DNA of 64,000 nucleotides from Diogma glabrata. Its lineage: Eukaryota > Arthropoda > Insecta > Diptera > Cylindrotomidae. Below are positions 1 through 12,038 of this stretch, piece after piece. The position numbers were made by a program, and so were the translations under genes. The DNA is taken from NCBI GenBank assembly GCA_963693315.1, contig OY856186.1, forward strand, positions 69,152,019 to 69,216,018, written 5' to 3'. The notes beneath the pieces were generated by a model. It was not told the DNA's origin. It was given only the letters and a program-made list of their open reading frames with translations, and did no database searches. Each line of letters begins with the position of its first letter. Positions within the stretch are counted from its first letter, which is position 1.

Positions 1-563
1 TAACTCACAATTCGATAAACCCAGTTCCCAAATCTCTTCAGAGTTCGATCACTGATTAGTAAGCAAAAACACCAGGTTTTATTAAGTCTTCAACTCGTCT
101 TTGACTCGTTGAACAACAACAAGAAAAAATACAGCAAACAATATTCCTAACTAGAATATTCTTTCAACAGCTTCAGAAACTCCAACGGTTTATTGTAGAA
201 ATTTCCAGTAATACAACGTTCAAAATAATACACAAATTATTTCTACTTAATAACACTTATAACTTTATTACACTTGTTACTTTACACAAAAACTAATTTA
301 AAAAATCACTTTTATAATTTTATTTTCACTATCGCACGTTTAAAATAAAACTAATTCTTAATCTACAGCAGACAATTTCTTATATAGTGTTTTGCTTAAT
401 TTCTAGAAAATTCTAGGTCACTTTTTAGAAACCTTTAGAAAATAGTAGAATATTCGATTAATTTACGTTATGCTGATTTGATTCATAAAATCATTCAATT
501 TTATATTGACAATGACCTTAATTCTAAGAACAGGACAACAACAACAAGATTATTCATTTCATT
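1..563 (-). repeat. LTR of SAP-gag Gypsy family (D family), first part
   Basis: This stretch matches the 679-bp LTRs of element D (23804-24482 and 29520-30198), starting about 35 bases inside the LTR because the window cuts it. It reads in the same direction as the D LTRs, so the element sense is minus. It is interrupted after position 551 by a LINE and continues at 3880-3969. No internal Gypsy sequence follows 3969, so it is either a solo LTR or the right-hand LTR of an element lying outside the window. Confidence 0.9.
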
Positions 564-3500
564 GGGGTGTGTGAAATAGATAAGCTCCTCGTGCTGCACC
601 CTGGATTACGCAAATAGTCTATTTCAACTTGGTAGCCAAACATTTCATTTCGAACTCTTGGCTGTGATACAAAAAAAAACAAAAAACAAAAAAAAAAAAA
701 TAAATATGAACCAAAATCAAAATCACAATAACAACGGTACTTTTCAGCACCATAAGACAAAAAATATTGGACCTTCAGTCCGTATTTTGCAATTGAACAT
801 TGAAGGCATAAGCAAGTCAAAAACTGAACATTTACAAAGATTATTAAAAGATTACGACATCGACGTTATAATTCTGCAAGAAACGCATGGAGCAGATGAA
901 GCGCAACTTACCTCTAGAGGAAACATTGTTGGTTACAAATTAATTAGTGCTATTTACCATCAATCATATGGATCTGCCACGTATGTTAAGTCAGAAATCC
1001 TGAACTGCACGCACGTACTTACACAGACGGACAACGATATACATCTTATTGTTGTTGATATATCGGACACGAAAATTGTAAACGTATACAAGCCTCCAAA
1101 TACAGGATGGCCAGCTGCTACTCTACCATTATTTTATCATCCAGCAATATATGCTGGTGACTTCAATAGCTATCACACTCAGTGGTCCTACTCAAATAAT
1201 AATACCAATGGCGTGCAACTGACCGACTGGGCGGATGATAACAACATGTTCCTGGTATATGATGCGAAAGACTTGAAAACCTTTAGATCTGCAAGATGGC
1301 GACGTGATTACAATCCCGACCTCTGTTTTTCCACAAAAAACGAACAACGTAACCCTATTCCAATATCTAGGGCTGTCTTACAAGGTTTTCCAAGCTCTCA
1401 ACATCGTCCAGTAATTCTTGAGGTAGGAATCCAAATTCCACTCGTTAACTCTACTCCTCAACCTAGATGGAATTTTAACAAAGCTGATTGGGATAAATAT
1501 AGGACGAAGTTGGATGCAGTGATTCGCTGGATCCAACCCATCCCTAAAAATTACGATAGATTTGTTGGAGCCATCATCTCAACTGCAAAGAAATGCATCC
1601 CAAGAGGCTTTCGCGAAGAATATATTCCTGGCTGGAGTAAAGAGAGCGATATATTATATGAGGAGTACCTTAGTAGTGGTGAGGCAGACGTGGCTGATGA
1701 CTTAATATACTCACTGGACGCCGCGAGAAAACAAAAGTGGATTAAGGCTGTTGAAAACATTGATTTTTCCCATTCAAGCAGGGAAGCATGGAGTCTCCTT
1801 CGGAAACTGGGTGGCTCAAACTCAATTACTCGTGCTAACAATGAAATAAATCCAGAGGACATCGCAAATCACATAGTAAATATGTCTCGTGCTTCTATTA
1901 ATCGCCTTCATAAGAGAACAATTAAACGCAAATTAAGAGAAATGAAGCGCAATTGCTCGTCTCCATCGAAGTATGCGAACTCTTTTAGTAGCGAAGAACT
2001 AGAATCAGCTCTATCCCAAACAAAAAACGGAAAAGCAGCTGGCTACGATGGCATTTTTCTAGAATTTCTTAAGAATGCTGGAAAAAATGTAAAACAGTGG
2101 CTAACTAAATTTTTCTCGAATGTCCTAGAAACCGGCAACCTACCAAAACATTTTAAGACTACGAAAGTGATAGTGATACTTAAGCCAGGTAAACCATCCA
2201 ATGAACCAGGAAGCTATCGCCCGATTGCCCTTTTGAGCACCTGCTATAAATTGCTAGAACGGCTCATATACAATCGTATCGCACCGATATTGAATGACCA
2301 GATCCCAGTCGAACAAGCTGGTTTTCGTCCCAATCGCAGTTGCACTGACCAACTGCTCGCTCTAACATCCTATATCGAAACTGGGTTTTAAAAACAACTA
2401 AAAACAGGCGCAGTATTCATCGATCTTACTGCAGCATATGACACGGTCTGGCGAATTGGGATTATATATAAGCTGTTCAATGCAATACCTTGTAGCACCA
2501 TCTCGCGTTTAATTAACAACATGCTGAGTAATCGTGTATTCAAAGTTCATCTAAATAATTCCTGCAGTAGGTCTAAAATGCTTAACAACGGTTTACCACA
2601 GGGTTCCGTCCTGGCGCCATTACTTTTTAATCTGTACATTCATGACATTCCAGACACAACATCAAAGAAATTTGGTTACGCTGATGATTGGACCTTGGCC
2701 ACTCAAAACAAAGACATGGGTGTTTTGGAGGATTTGCTCTCAACTGACCTAGCGATAATAAATGACTATTTTCGAACGTGGAGTTTATTTCCCAATCTAA
2801 GTCAAACCGAGAGCTCCTGTTTCCACTTAAACAACAAACTGGCAAAACACGAACTATCAGTGTTATTTAACGGCACTGTCATTAAATACAATCAACAGCC
2901 AAAGTACCTGGGCATTCCTCTCGATAGAACTCTTTCTTTTAAACTCCACCTAGAAAATACGGCACAAAAACTTAAAACGAGAAACAATATATTGCACAAA
3001 CTGGCAGGCTCTACATGGGGTGCTACTCCAGCTACCCTCCGAACAACTGCTCTAAGTCTGGTTTACTCAGTGGCTGAGTATGGCGCACCAGTCTGGTTGA
3101 ATAGCACACATACTCAAAAAGTTGACTGCCAGCTGCATGCTACGATGCGTACTATAAGTGGTACTATCAGATCCACCCCTTTACCTTGGCTCCCTGTGTT
3201 AAGCAATATCGCTCCACCTGCACTCAGACGCTCGCATGCTCTCATGCGTGAACATAAAAAGGTAACCAACAACACCACGTTACCCTTGCACGAATATTAC
3301 GGTGGCCACACTCGTTGTCGATTGAAGTCAAGAAAGCCTCCACATAAAACTGCCAGCAACCTGCTGGCAACTGATTTTAATATCTTGGATGCCTGGGACA
3401 CCTCCTGGCAACATTACAACACAACTGGCCTTTCTATTACTAACCCGACTTCTACCCAACCTGGTTTCGATTTGCCACGTCATACCTGGACTACATTAAA

Positions 3501-3879
3501 CCGAATAAGTACGAATCATGGACGTTGTGCTGATTCTTTCTACAAGTGGGGCATTTCAGAGTCCCCTGAGTGTGACTGCGGCGCTCCACAACAAACTATA
3601 AAACACATTGCAACTGTGTGTCCAATTCGACGTTACAATGGCAACATCTCAGACATCCATTTGGCAACTCCCGATGTAGTAGCATGGATAGACTCGCTCG
3701 ATGTAAACATCTAATGTTCAAATGTACTGGCCCAATGTTCAAATATTTTACTTTTTAATTTACTTAAAAGACACGCAATCAAATCGATTGTAAGTTCATT
3801 TAATGTGTATCCATGTATTGTCTTAGGTAGATTTCATATTTTAATGTGTCACAAAAAAAAACCATACGCTAAATAAAAA
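564..3879 (+). mobile_element. Non-LTR retrotransposon, single-ORF, about 3.3 kb (N1)
   Basis: A 3.3-kb insert sits inside the Gypsy LTR and is flanked by a 12-bp direct repeat ATTCATTTCATT (552-563 and 3880-3891), the expected target duplication of target-primed reverse transcription. It starts with a GGGG-leading 5' UTR, carries one long APE endonuclease/RT frame and ends in an A-rich TAAA-like tail. A 5'-truncated relative with its own 11-bp duplication lies at 38658-39415, so the family has moved more than once here. Length and single ORF recall RTE-sized elements, but I cannot fix the clade by reading. Confidence 0.92.
706..3714 (+). pseudogene. LINE endonuclease-reverse transcriptase ORF, broken by one stop codon
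   Basis: The frame opens at ATG 706 (MNQNQNHN...) and would give about 1002 residues. It is interrupted by a single in-frame TAA at 2389-2391, after which the same frame continues to 3714. The N-terminal half is an apurinic-type endonuclease: LQLNIEG, ILQETHG, YAGDFNSYH and a variant SQHRP in place of SDH. The centre is reverse transcriptase, with IVILKPGKP, SYRPIALLS, AYDTVW, LPQGSVLAPLLF and the catalytic GYADDW. The C-terminus carries a Cys/His motif (CDCGAPQQTIKHI...C) common in LINE ORF2 proteins. It acts by nicking target DNA and copying its RNA in place. One substitution would explain the break, so decay is recent. No separate ORF1 lies upstream. Confidence 0.9.
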
Positions 3880-3969
3880 ATTCATTTCATTCATTTTTTT
3901 GTTGTGTTTTGTTGATTTTATTTTCCTGGAAGTGACCGTAATCGTCTAGATCTTTCTGTACTCGTAAAA
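3880..3969 (-). repeat. LTR of D family, remainder after the LINE insertion
   Basis: After the LINE's target duplication the D-family LTR resumes (GTTGTGTTTTGTTGATTTTA and onward) and ends at 3969 with CGTAAAA, a one-base variant of the family end CGTAACA. Compared with the D LTRs it lacks one copy of the short repeat built on GTCTAGATTTTTCTG. The next four bases (3970-3973) are ATAT, as at the other two insertions of this family. Confidence 0.85.
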
Positions 3970-4320
3970 ATATCAAGTGTACAATTTCCTATTTTAAAAA
4001 TTTCCTATTCTTTTTTATTTGACATCTCTAAGCAGATCAGAGTAGAGCCTTGTAAGTAACAATTATCATTGAATGATTAGTGCAAGCGTCTACGCTGATT
4101 TGTAAATGTTTTTTCATAATAATTTTATGATTTCAAAATAGACTTTTTCTATTATACGTCTAAAATAAAGTCATTTCGAAACCCAAATGCATATCGACAT
4201 GGTACGACTTCATTACGATACGCAAAGTTTTGTCTTTCATTGTTGGTCACATTGGTCATACAAACGTCAGTGAACATTAAAACGAATAATTATGTAAATA
4301 AAATTAATAAGAATATCTAA
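3970..4320. other. AT-rich spacer
   Basis: I see no credible gene or repeat here apart from the 13-bp sequence TAAGAATATCTAA at 4308-4320, which recurs at 4593-4605 and brackets the hairpin insertion. Confidence 0.5.
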
Positions 4321-4595
4321 TTATTATTTTTATTTTTATTTGGCTTAAATGATTTTACACATTTAAAATTATTTGGTATTAGCCAACGAAACCTTTATTT
4401 ATAACTCAACGTTTCGAATACAATTCGTATTCATCATCAGGAGGATAAAAAATAAAAAATTAGTTTTAAAAATTTCATTTTTAAAACTAATTTTTTATTT
4501 TTTATCCTCCTGATGATGAATACGAATTGTATTCGAAACGTTGAGTTATAAATAAAGGTTTCGTTGGCTAATACCAAATAATTTTAAATGTGTAA
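4321..4595. repeat. Perfect 119-bp-arm inverted repeat (foldback insertion)
   Basis: The arms 4355-4473 and 4477-4595 are exact reverse complements by eye, separated by only three bases (TTC). The block is flanked by a direct repeat TAAGAATATCTAA (4308-4320 and 4593-4605), which suggests insertion with a 13-bp target duplication. Each arm contains CTGATGA, a 6-bp stem GAATAC/GTATTC, then GAAAC, the spacing of a hammerhead ribozyme core. Known Penelope-like elements carry such cores, so this may be a relic of one, but that is inference. Confidence 0.85.
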
Positions 4596-5061
4596 GAATA
4601 TCTAAATTAGTATTAAATATTTTAATTAATTAAAATAATTAGCAATAATAACAAAATTTCAAATTGACTATTTTTTAATAAAATACACATTTTTTAAAAT
4701 TTCAAGACAAAAAATGCAAAATAGAAAAAATAGTATAAAAAAGTCGTTTCATGAGACGCTGCGCGGGTCGTTTTCTAAACAGATTGCGTGCGATAAAATC
4801 GTCGATTATGAAACTAGTTTCTTAATATACTATTTCCAACAGGTCAGACAATTCGGTTTACATTAACGACTTTTAGGCTGATACTCATAGATAGAGCTTT
4901 AAATAAACATATAAGTCATAATAACCTTTAGGCTGATACTCATAGAAAGCTTTAAATAAATATATGTATGTCATTAAATTTGCTTAAAAATAACTTTAGG
5001 CTGATTCTCATAGAAAGCAGGTAGAAGGTAAAAGCTAGTCAACATTTAAAATTTATACAGC
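4596..5061. repeat. AT-rich spacer with three direct copies of a short repeat
   Basis: A unit reading TTTAGGCTGATACTCATAGA followed by AGCTTTAAATAAA-like sequence occurs three times, starting near 4872, 4926 and 4994. The third copy diverges after CATAGAAAGC. I see no coding frame. Confidence 0.6.
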
Positions 5062-5669
5062 TAGAAACACAACACGGGCGAAATCGTCCGACGACGACGT
5101 TAGTAACATTTGAATACACAGGATACATACATTTCAAACACAACTACAGCGATAAACGAAAAAGTTTTTTGAGAAAAGAGAAAATTTAGATTCTATTTCT
5201 AATTTGTCGTCGGCGATGATTATTGCCAGATATCAATTTTATTTTTATTTGGCTGCAAGGGTAATTTTTAATGTTATTGTGACAGTGCCGCCAACTGAAA
5301 AATATGATTTTCTGATGTTTTTCGCGTTTCGGAGGTTGTAATCGTTTTGTTTTGAGTTAACAACTGAATTTTCAGTTTATGTTCAAAGTTCGGTTTTATT
5401 CATTTATATATTTTCATAATTTGTATTTTGTATTTTATTTTTAAAATTAGTTATTAGTAGAAAAATTATTATTATTTATTTATTAGTAAAAATTAGTTAT
5501 TTTTAAAATTGAAATTTGTAAAATTCATTTTGACAAAGAACAAAGTATTTTAGTTTATGCAATTTTATTTTTAACAGCTTTTCACGCTGACGCCTTTGTT
5601 GTGGTTACAACAGCGAAATTGTAGACGTTTTTTTTATCGTCCGACGTTATCGTCCGTATTGTGTTTCTA
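5062..5669. repeat. Putative terminal-inverted-repeat element (non-coding)
   Basis: TAGAAACACAACACGGGCGA at 5062 is mirrored by the complement of GTCCGTATTGTGTTTCTA ending at 5669, and both ends continue with CG-rich GTCCGACG motifs that stand out in the AT-rich surroundings. No clear target duplication was found and the interior has no ORF. It could be an old MITE or a chance pairing of related fragments. Confidence 0.45.
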
Positions 5670-7849
5670 CCTTATGAGTAATAATTTTCTTTTATTTATA
5701 GGAAAAATGATGCGGCATCTCGATTGTAACAGGATTCGTCTTCGATTTTAGAGGTGGGATTCTAAAGATTAATAATGTTGAAATGCCACCACTGTTAAAT
5801 AACACAGAGTCAACGGATATAATGACTGCTAAGAGAAGCTATATGCAGTGCAGAGGCAAATGCAAACCATCATCCAAACTGGGCAAGAGAGGTGAAACAA
5901 CGCGGGCGTTTTATCAAAGGACAAAATTTTAAAAAGGAACAAAGGTCGGTGCATAACGAATTGAGCAACTTAAAAGAAATGGCTCAATCTGGAACAAGTC
6001 GCAAACGGAAACTGAAAAAATAATAGTATAGCTCAAACGCGCAAAAAGGTGCAACACTCTTTTGTGAATTTGTCAAAAAATGCTAAACTTCATACAAAAT
6101 TTAGTATATGTAGTTAGTCTATTTGACTTTTTTAAATCTGAAAAAAGAATTGTAAACTAACCAATTGTTTTTGTGATTTGGATTACAAATGTACAAAATC
6201 ATAAATATTTCCAGATATACATTTTTTTTCATTCTTTTAACAAAAATATTGTTAAGGTTATGCTGATTTTTTTAAATTTTAATTCATATCTCACTTATCC
6301 ATAACAAAATAAAATTTAATTGTACAAAATTTTGTAAAATTTTGCCAACAGAAAAATGACATTCTACAATTTTTATTGTCAAACTTAATACGAATATTGT
6401 CGATTTTTTTTTAAACTTTACAAAGAGACTTATGCAATTTAAAAAAAAACAAACGCATTTTTACAAAAAAAACTTGGCTTTTAGAAATGCTTTTATAAAT
6501 TTTCATAAATTGAAATTATGTATAAACAAAATTGGTATTAACCAATTTCAGTTTCAATTTGGTTGTCTAAGTAAAAATTCGCAGATATTTTTTAAAATGG
6601 TGATTATTTAGCAATGTCTATTCATGTTAAATAGTGATAGTGAAAATGGAGAGGGGACATATAGGAGACATATTCTATGCACAGATGAGAAATTTTACAT
6701 ATTTCGACATTAATAGGCCAATTGCCGATTGGCGTAGATATTGAAATTGACTCTTTGAGATAATGGATGAACTCAATTGGATCAGATCTATGGCATATTT
6801 CAAAACCTACGTAATCGGTGACAGCCAGCATAAAGTAAAAAGATATTACAACTTTTTCATTGTCTTTTAGATGCTGAAACTGATTTTACAGTGCTACCTC
6901 AGTTGAAAAGCTTATGCTGTGATAATATAACGGCGTATTAATATGTTTTAAATTTTTTTTAAATGATCAGATATTTCAAAATAAGCATATAACATAAAAA
7001 AAAATATAATAAAAATTATAAGATAATAAAAAATAAAAATAAAATAAATGTTAGCAAAAAATTGTGTTTTTTTTATTAACGAAGAACTAATACATATATA
7101 TCAATGACTGTTTCACAAAAAAAAAATATTAAATCCATATATGTCTTTTGTTGACCAAATAAAAAAATTTGTTATTTTTCTAAAACTTTTGTGAAAACAA
7201 AAACTGATTTTGAGGATTTAACAAAACATTTAATAAAAATTAAAAATGTTTCGGACATTTTTACAATTTAATTTATAAAGCTTACAATCTTTTGCTGGAT
7301 GTTAGTAAAAGAATTTGTAGTGTTTACAAATAATTTTTTGTATATCTACAATATTTATTGTAAAAATGTAAATTTAACAAAAATTTTGTGTGTTGTATAT
7401 TTATAAAAAAATTGTAGAATGTATATGTAGAATTTTGTTAGTTTCACTTAGTTTTTTTTTAGTGTGAGAAATAGGAAAAGGAAGAAAAAAATGTTTGGAT
7501 TCAACAATTGGAGGAGAGATTTAGAACCTGTTCTGGAGGAACAGGCTTAGGTTGTGGGTAATTCTACAATTCTACATAAACACAATGAAATACAAATTGT
7601 ATTCAACTCAACGTCACATTTTCCAAGAAATTAACTCTTTTTCTAACAACAACGACATGAAATAAATTTGAATTATTTTATGAATCAAATCAACATGTTA
7701 AGTAGAATAATGTTATTGAATATTCTTAGATTCTAGATGTTATTTGAATGTATATTTACTTTAAACGAAAGACAATGTTTCTTTACATTAAACTAGTTAA
7801 TAATTTTTAATTTACTAGATTTGAATGTGGGTAGTTAAATCCGAAATTC
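5670..7849. other. AT-rich spacer, no supported gene
   Basis: The stretch has only short frames. A segment around 5740-6020 has less biased composition and may be a decayed gene or transposon piece, but no domain is recognisable. A 69-codon minus-strand frame at 6622-6831 has no recognisable features. Confidence 0.5.
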
Positions 7850-8826
7850 GACGTCCACGCCGTACTGCCTGGCTAATGCTGACAGAATTAGGTTGGTGTA
7901 TTGGAGACAAGAAGAGTAAAACTGCTTAGTCAATGACGCTACACCACGGTGAATTGGCGCCTTACAACCAATGCGACTCAAGCGTCTGTTCTCCATGTCA
8001 GGGGCGGCTTGGAGCGGGCGTCTGTCTTGGATCAAGCGGCTCGCTATATAAACGTGTAAAAATGTTGTTTCTGGTGACCTTAATATGCAGAACGAACCCA
8101 TTCACGAAAATTTGGGTTGGGCCTAAAGTTAACACCCTAACCCCGGAAAAAGAAACATTGTTAAATTTGGAGAATAACAGACCCAGATTTCAAAATAGAA
8201 TTTTACCTGGACGTGAAAAAGGACCAGACTACCGAATCGGAACGTGGAACGTGCGCTCTTGATCGCTCCTGATGCTCTTATAAGTCTAGAAACAGAGGCT
8301 GAGAGGTATAGGATGGATATTATTGCTCTGCAAGAAATTAGACAGCCGATAATCGATAAGAAAAGAGTTCGATAGTCACTCTCTATACTGGTAGTGGTCA
8401 TCCTTCTCGAAGAGAATTTGGAACTGGCTTTCTTGTTGGTGCATGCATGCAAGAAACCGTGATGAAATTCATCCCGGTTAGTGAGAGGATCTGCTACCTA
8501 CGTGTACGTGGTACATATAACAATATTTTTCTTATTGCCGTGCATGCACCTACTGAAGCTAAGACCGTCGACGAGAAGGATAAGTTCTACATAGCACTGG
8601 AAGAGGTTATGAGACAAACACCAACACGCGACTTAATTATGGTTCTTGGTGACTTTAATGGACAGGTTGGAAGAGATATCTCTTATGGAAATGTGGTGGG
8701 TCCCAACAGCCTGCATTTGAATTCGAATAATGGTGCGAGAATGACTGAGTTTGCATTATCAAATAATTTGAGAATTGCCAGTACGTTCTTTCCGCATAGT
8801 AGTGTAGTGGGACCATCCCCACATAG

Positions 8827-8830
<4 letters not shown>
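7850..8830 (+). pseudogene. RTE/BovB-like LINE remnant, endonuclease portion
   Basis: Three frame fragments read as the N-terminal endonuclease of an RTE-type LINE: YRIGTWNVRS, then EAERYRMDIIALQEIRQ after a stop at 8260-8262, then GTGFLVGACMQETVMKFIP, VHAPTEAK, MVLGDFNGQVG and NNLRIASTFFP up to about 8825. These are conserved endonuclease blocks (catalytic E in LQEIR, D and N in GDFNGQ). The copy ends abruptly before the SDH region and no RT follows. At least one stop and one frame change make it a pseudogene. It differs clearly from N1. Confidence 0.85.
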
Positions 8831-9752
<922 letters not shown>

Positions 9753-10385
9753 CCCAGAAAACACATTTATGTCATTGTGATATCAAAATGACATCACGCT
9801 AAGTCACATCTTATGTAAGATCTGGGTCATATATAAGTCATATGTATATCATTATTTCCCACTTGTTTACGTAATTGAACATGACATAACAATAATGATA
9901 TAACTATGACATAAATGTGATGTCTGTGGAGATATTCGTGACGTTGTTATGATATAAGGTTGATATCATAGTTATATAAATTTTTTTGTGACATATTTTT
10001 TTTTTACTTAAAAAACAAATTTAATAACAATTAAACAAAAATACTTACCCGTCCGTCATTCATTGGTCACAACTTACCTACTGTTGTAGAACCTGCTAGG
10101 AAGCAATAACTAACTATACGCAAAATTTTTCAAACTATATACAATTAAAATGGATATACCTCTAGTGAAATTTAACAAAATCATAATAAGGTCATATTTA
10201 AGTCCAAATTATGACATCATATCAAAGTCAAATTTAAGATCAGTGTGATGTCATAAAAGCATCATATAAATGATACCAGGATATAGTCATGACGAGTGTC
10301 AGTTTTATGTCAAATTTACGTAACAACTACATCACATATATATGACGTTCGTGTGATGTCATATTTACGTCTTGTGTTCACTGGG
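9753..10385. mobile_element. Non-autonomous DNA transposon (MITE) with TA duplication
   Basis: CCCAG-leading ends (CCCAGAAAACACATTTATGT on the left; complement CCCAGTGAACACAAGACGTA on the right) face each other and are flanked by TA (9751-9752 and 10386-10387). Subterminal sequence is rich in ATGACATCAC/GTGATGTCAT motifs in both orientations. There is no ORF. The TA target is typical of Tc1/mariner-type transposases, so it was probably mobilised in trans. Confidence 0.8.
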
Positions 10386-11110
10386 TAATGTATGATTGGA
10401 TTTTTTTTTATTTGGTGCGCATTTTTTTGATAGCGAAAACAGATATGATGTTGTAGTTTTTCTGGTTGTCATATAAGATTTGTGTAAAAATAAGAAAAAA
10501 GTGTATTGGAAAAAAATTGAAAAAGATTTGATTTTCTCGACAGATGTTTTGAAAAAATGGGATTTCGAAGCACTATCTCTAAAACAATTGATTTTTTTGT
10601 TGTAGGAAGTGAAAAAACTTGATTATTCGCGGCACTTGGCTTTTTACGTTAAATAATTAAGTAAGATTTTGATTTTTTTCATTGGGGCGCATGTGTTGAG
10701 ATTGTTGCTCTTTGTTGTTCTAGTTTTCTGGTTGTTATATAAGATTTGTGTATAAAGCGATCAGAAGAATAAGAACAAAAGTGTGTTGGAAAAAATGGTG
10801 ATGTGTAGAATAACCAAACTTTTTTGTTCTAGTTTTCTGGTTGTTATACAAGATTTGTGTAAAAAGCAGGCGTATAATAAAAACGTTTGCGAATTATTTA
10901 CCAAGGATTCACTTCATCGAAATATATCTGTTATATTAATTACCCAAAATGTGTTCCATCAAGGAAAATTTTGCAGAGACATTTCGTTAAACTGCAAATA
11001 CTTAGTTATGTTTTATAACAATTTTCCAAAAATGGAAAAAAAACAAAAAATTATAAATAGATGTTCGAATGTAAAACCTTCTGTGGGAAGTGGAAGCTGA
11101 AATAAAATAA
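10386..11110. repeat. Diverged short direct repeats, AT-rich
   Basis: A block reading roughly AGTTTTCTGGTTGTTATATA then AGATTTGTGTAAAA occurs three times, near 10455, 10722 and 10827. A 105-codon plus-strand frame at 10783-11100 crosses one copy and has no recognisable domain, so I do not call it a gene. Confidence 0.5.
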
Positions 11111-11204
11111 AATAAAACACAAAAATACAACAAATCAAATTTATTTCATTTTGAACTTTTAAATAAAAAAACAAAAAAAAATTCAGTTAAATAATTTTTT
11201 ATTT

Positions 11205-11580
11205 TCAGTATACGTAGTTCCCTATCTTAAAATTTGGTGTCCCACCATTGAACACCAAACTGTGGTGTCCAATGTTTACGGCAATGGGGCGTTTAAATTT
11301 TATTGGGGTGATAGCGGGAAGTGGAGGATCCCAGCTTTCGATTGAACCAGAACCTTCTTCCCAGCTGGCTTCTCTTTTGTTGTGTGGTATAAGCTGAAAA
11401 AGAAAATTCACAAAATAAATAAATAAATAAAACAATTCAATACCAACCAAAATGAAGCCTCCTTCTTCTAAGCTGCTAATCGGCTTCTCAGCAAGGGGCG
11501 AAGCGGCAACCAGCAGAATAAACTGTTTGAAATAAATAATAATAAAAAATTTTATTTACTTCATAATTTAATTCATGCAT
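11205..11580 (-). CDS. Possible small three-exon secreted-protein gene (hypothetical)
   Basis: On the minus strand, exons 11580-11560, 11522-11448 and 11393-11205 can be joined in phase. Introns are 37 and 54 bases, with donors GTAAAT and GTTGGT and acceptors AAACAG and TTTCAG. The product would be about 94 residues: a hydrophobic run near the N-terminus (FILLVAASPLA) resembling a signal peptide, then an acidic and proline-rich middle (EEGSGSIESWDPPLP) and a C-terminus ending GNYVY. An AATAAAA follows the stop. I do not recognise the family. The first intron is shorter than insect introns usually are and the second donor is weak, so this may be a gene fragment or chance. The second intron is also an open frame, so read-through is possible. 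Confidence 0.3.
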
Positions 11581-12038
11581 ATCAAATTAATATAAATGTA
11601 AACGGATAGTTAAAAAATAAAGTTTATTTTATTCCTCTTTTCTTTGAACTAAATAAAATAGAAAAATAAAATCTACCTCGCACAAAAATTTATTTCAAAG
11701 ATAAAATTAAAATATCTGATGGCGAAAAAATAAGAAAGTAAAATTTAGTTCTTTCCGTGCAGATTTTATTTTATATGCATTTTGTTTTGAGAGAGCAAAA
11801 CTTTTTAGGGTCAAAATAAAATAAAAATCGGAACGTTGAATTTTAAATTGAATATATTAATAAAAACTAGGAGGGCCCGGCGTGCTTCGCTACGCTTATA
11901 AATAAAGTTTTTGCGTAGACATTTTGTTGGCGTAGAAGCAATGATTCCAAAAAGTGGTAATGAGAAATGCTAGCATATAATTTTTGATTTTTCTTTTTAA
12001 ATATATGAATGAAAAATAATCAGAACTCTAGCTGATCA
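11581..12038. other. AT-rich spacer
   Basis: I see no gene here. A short GC-richer patch (GAGGGCCCGGCGTGCTTCGC, 11871-11890) stands out but is not explained. Confidence 0.5.
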
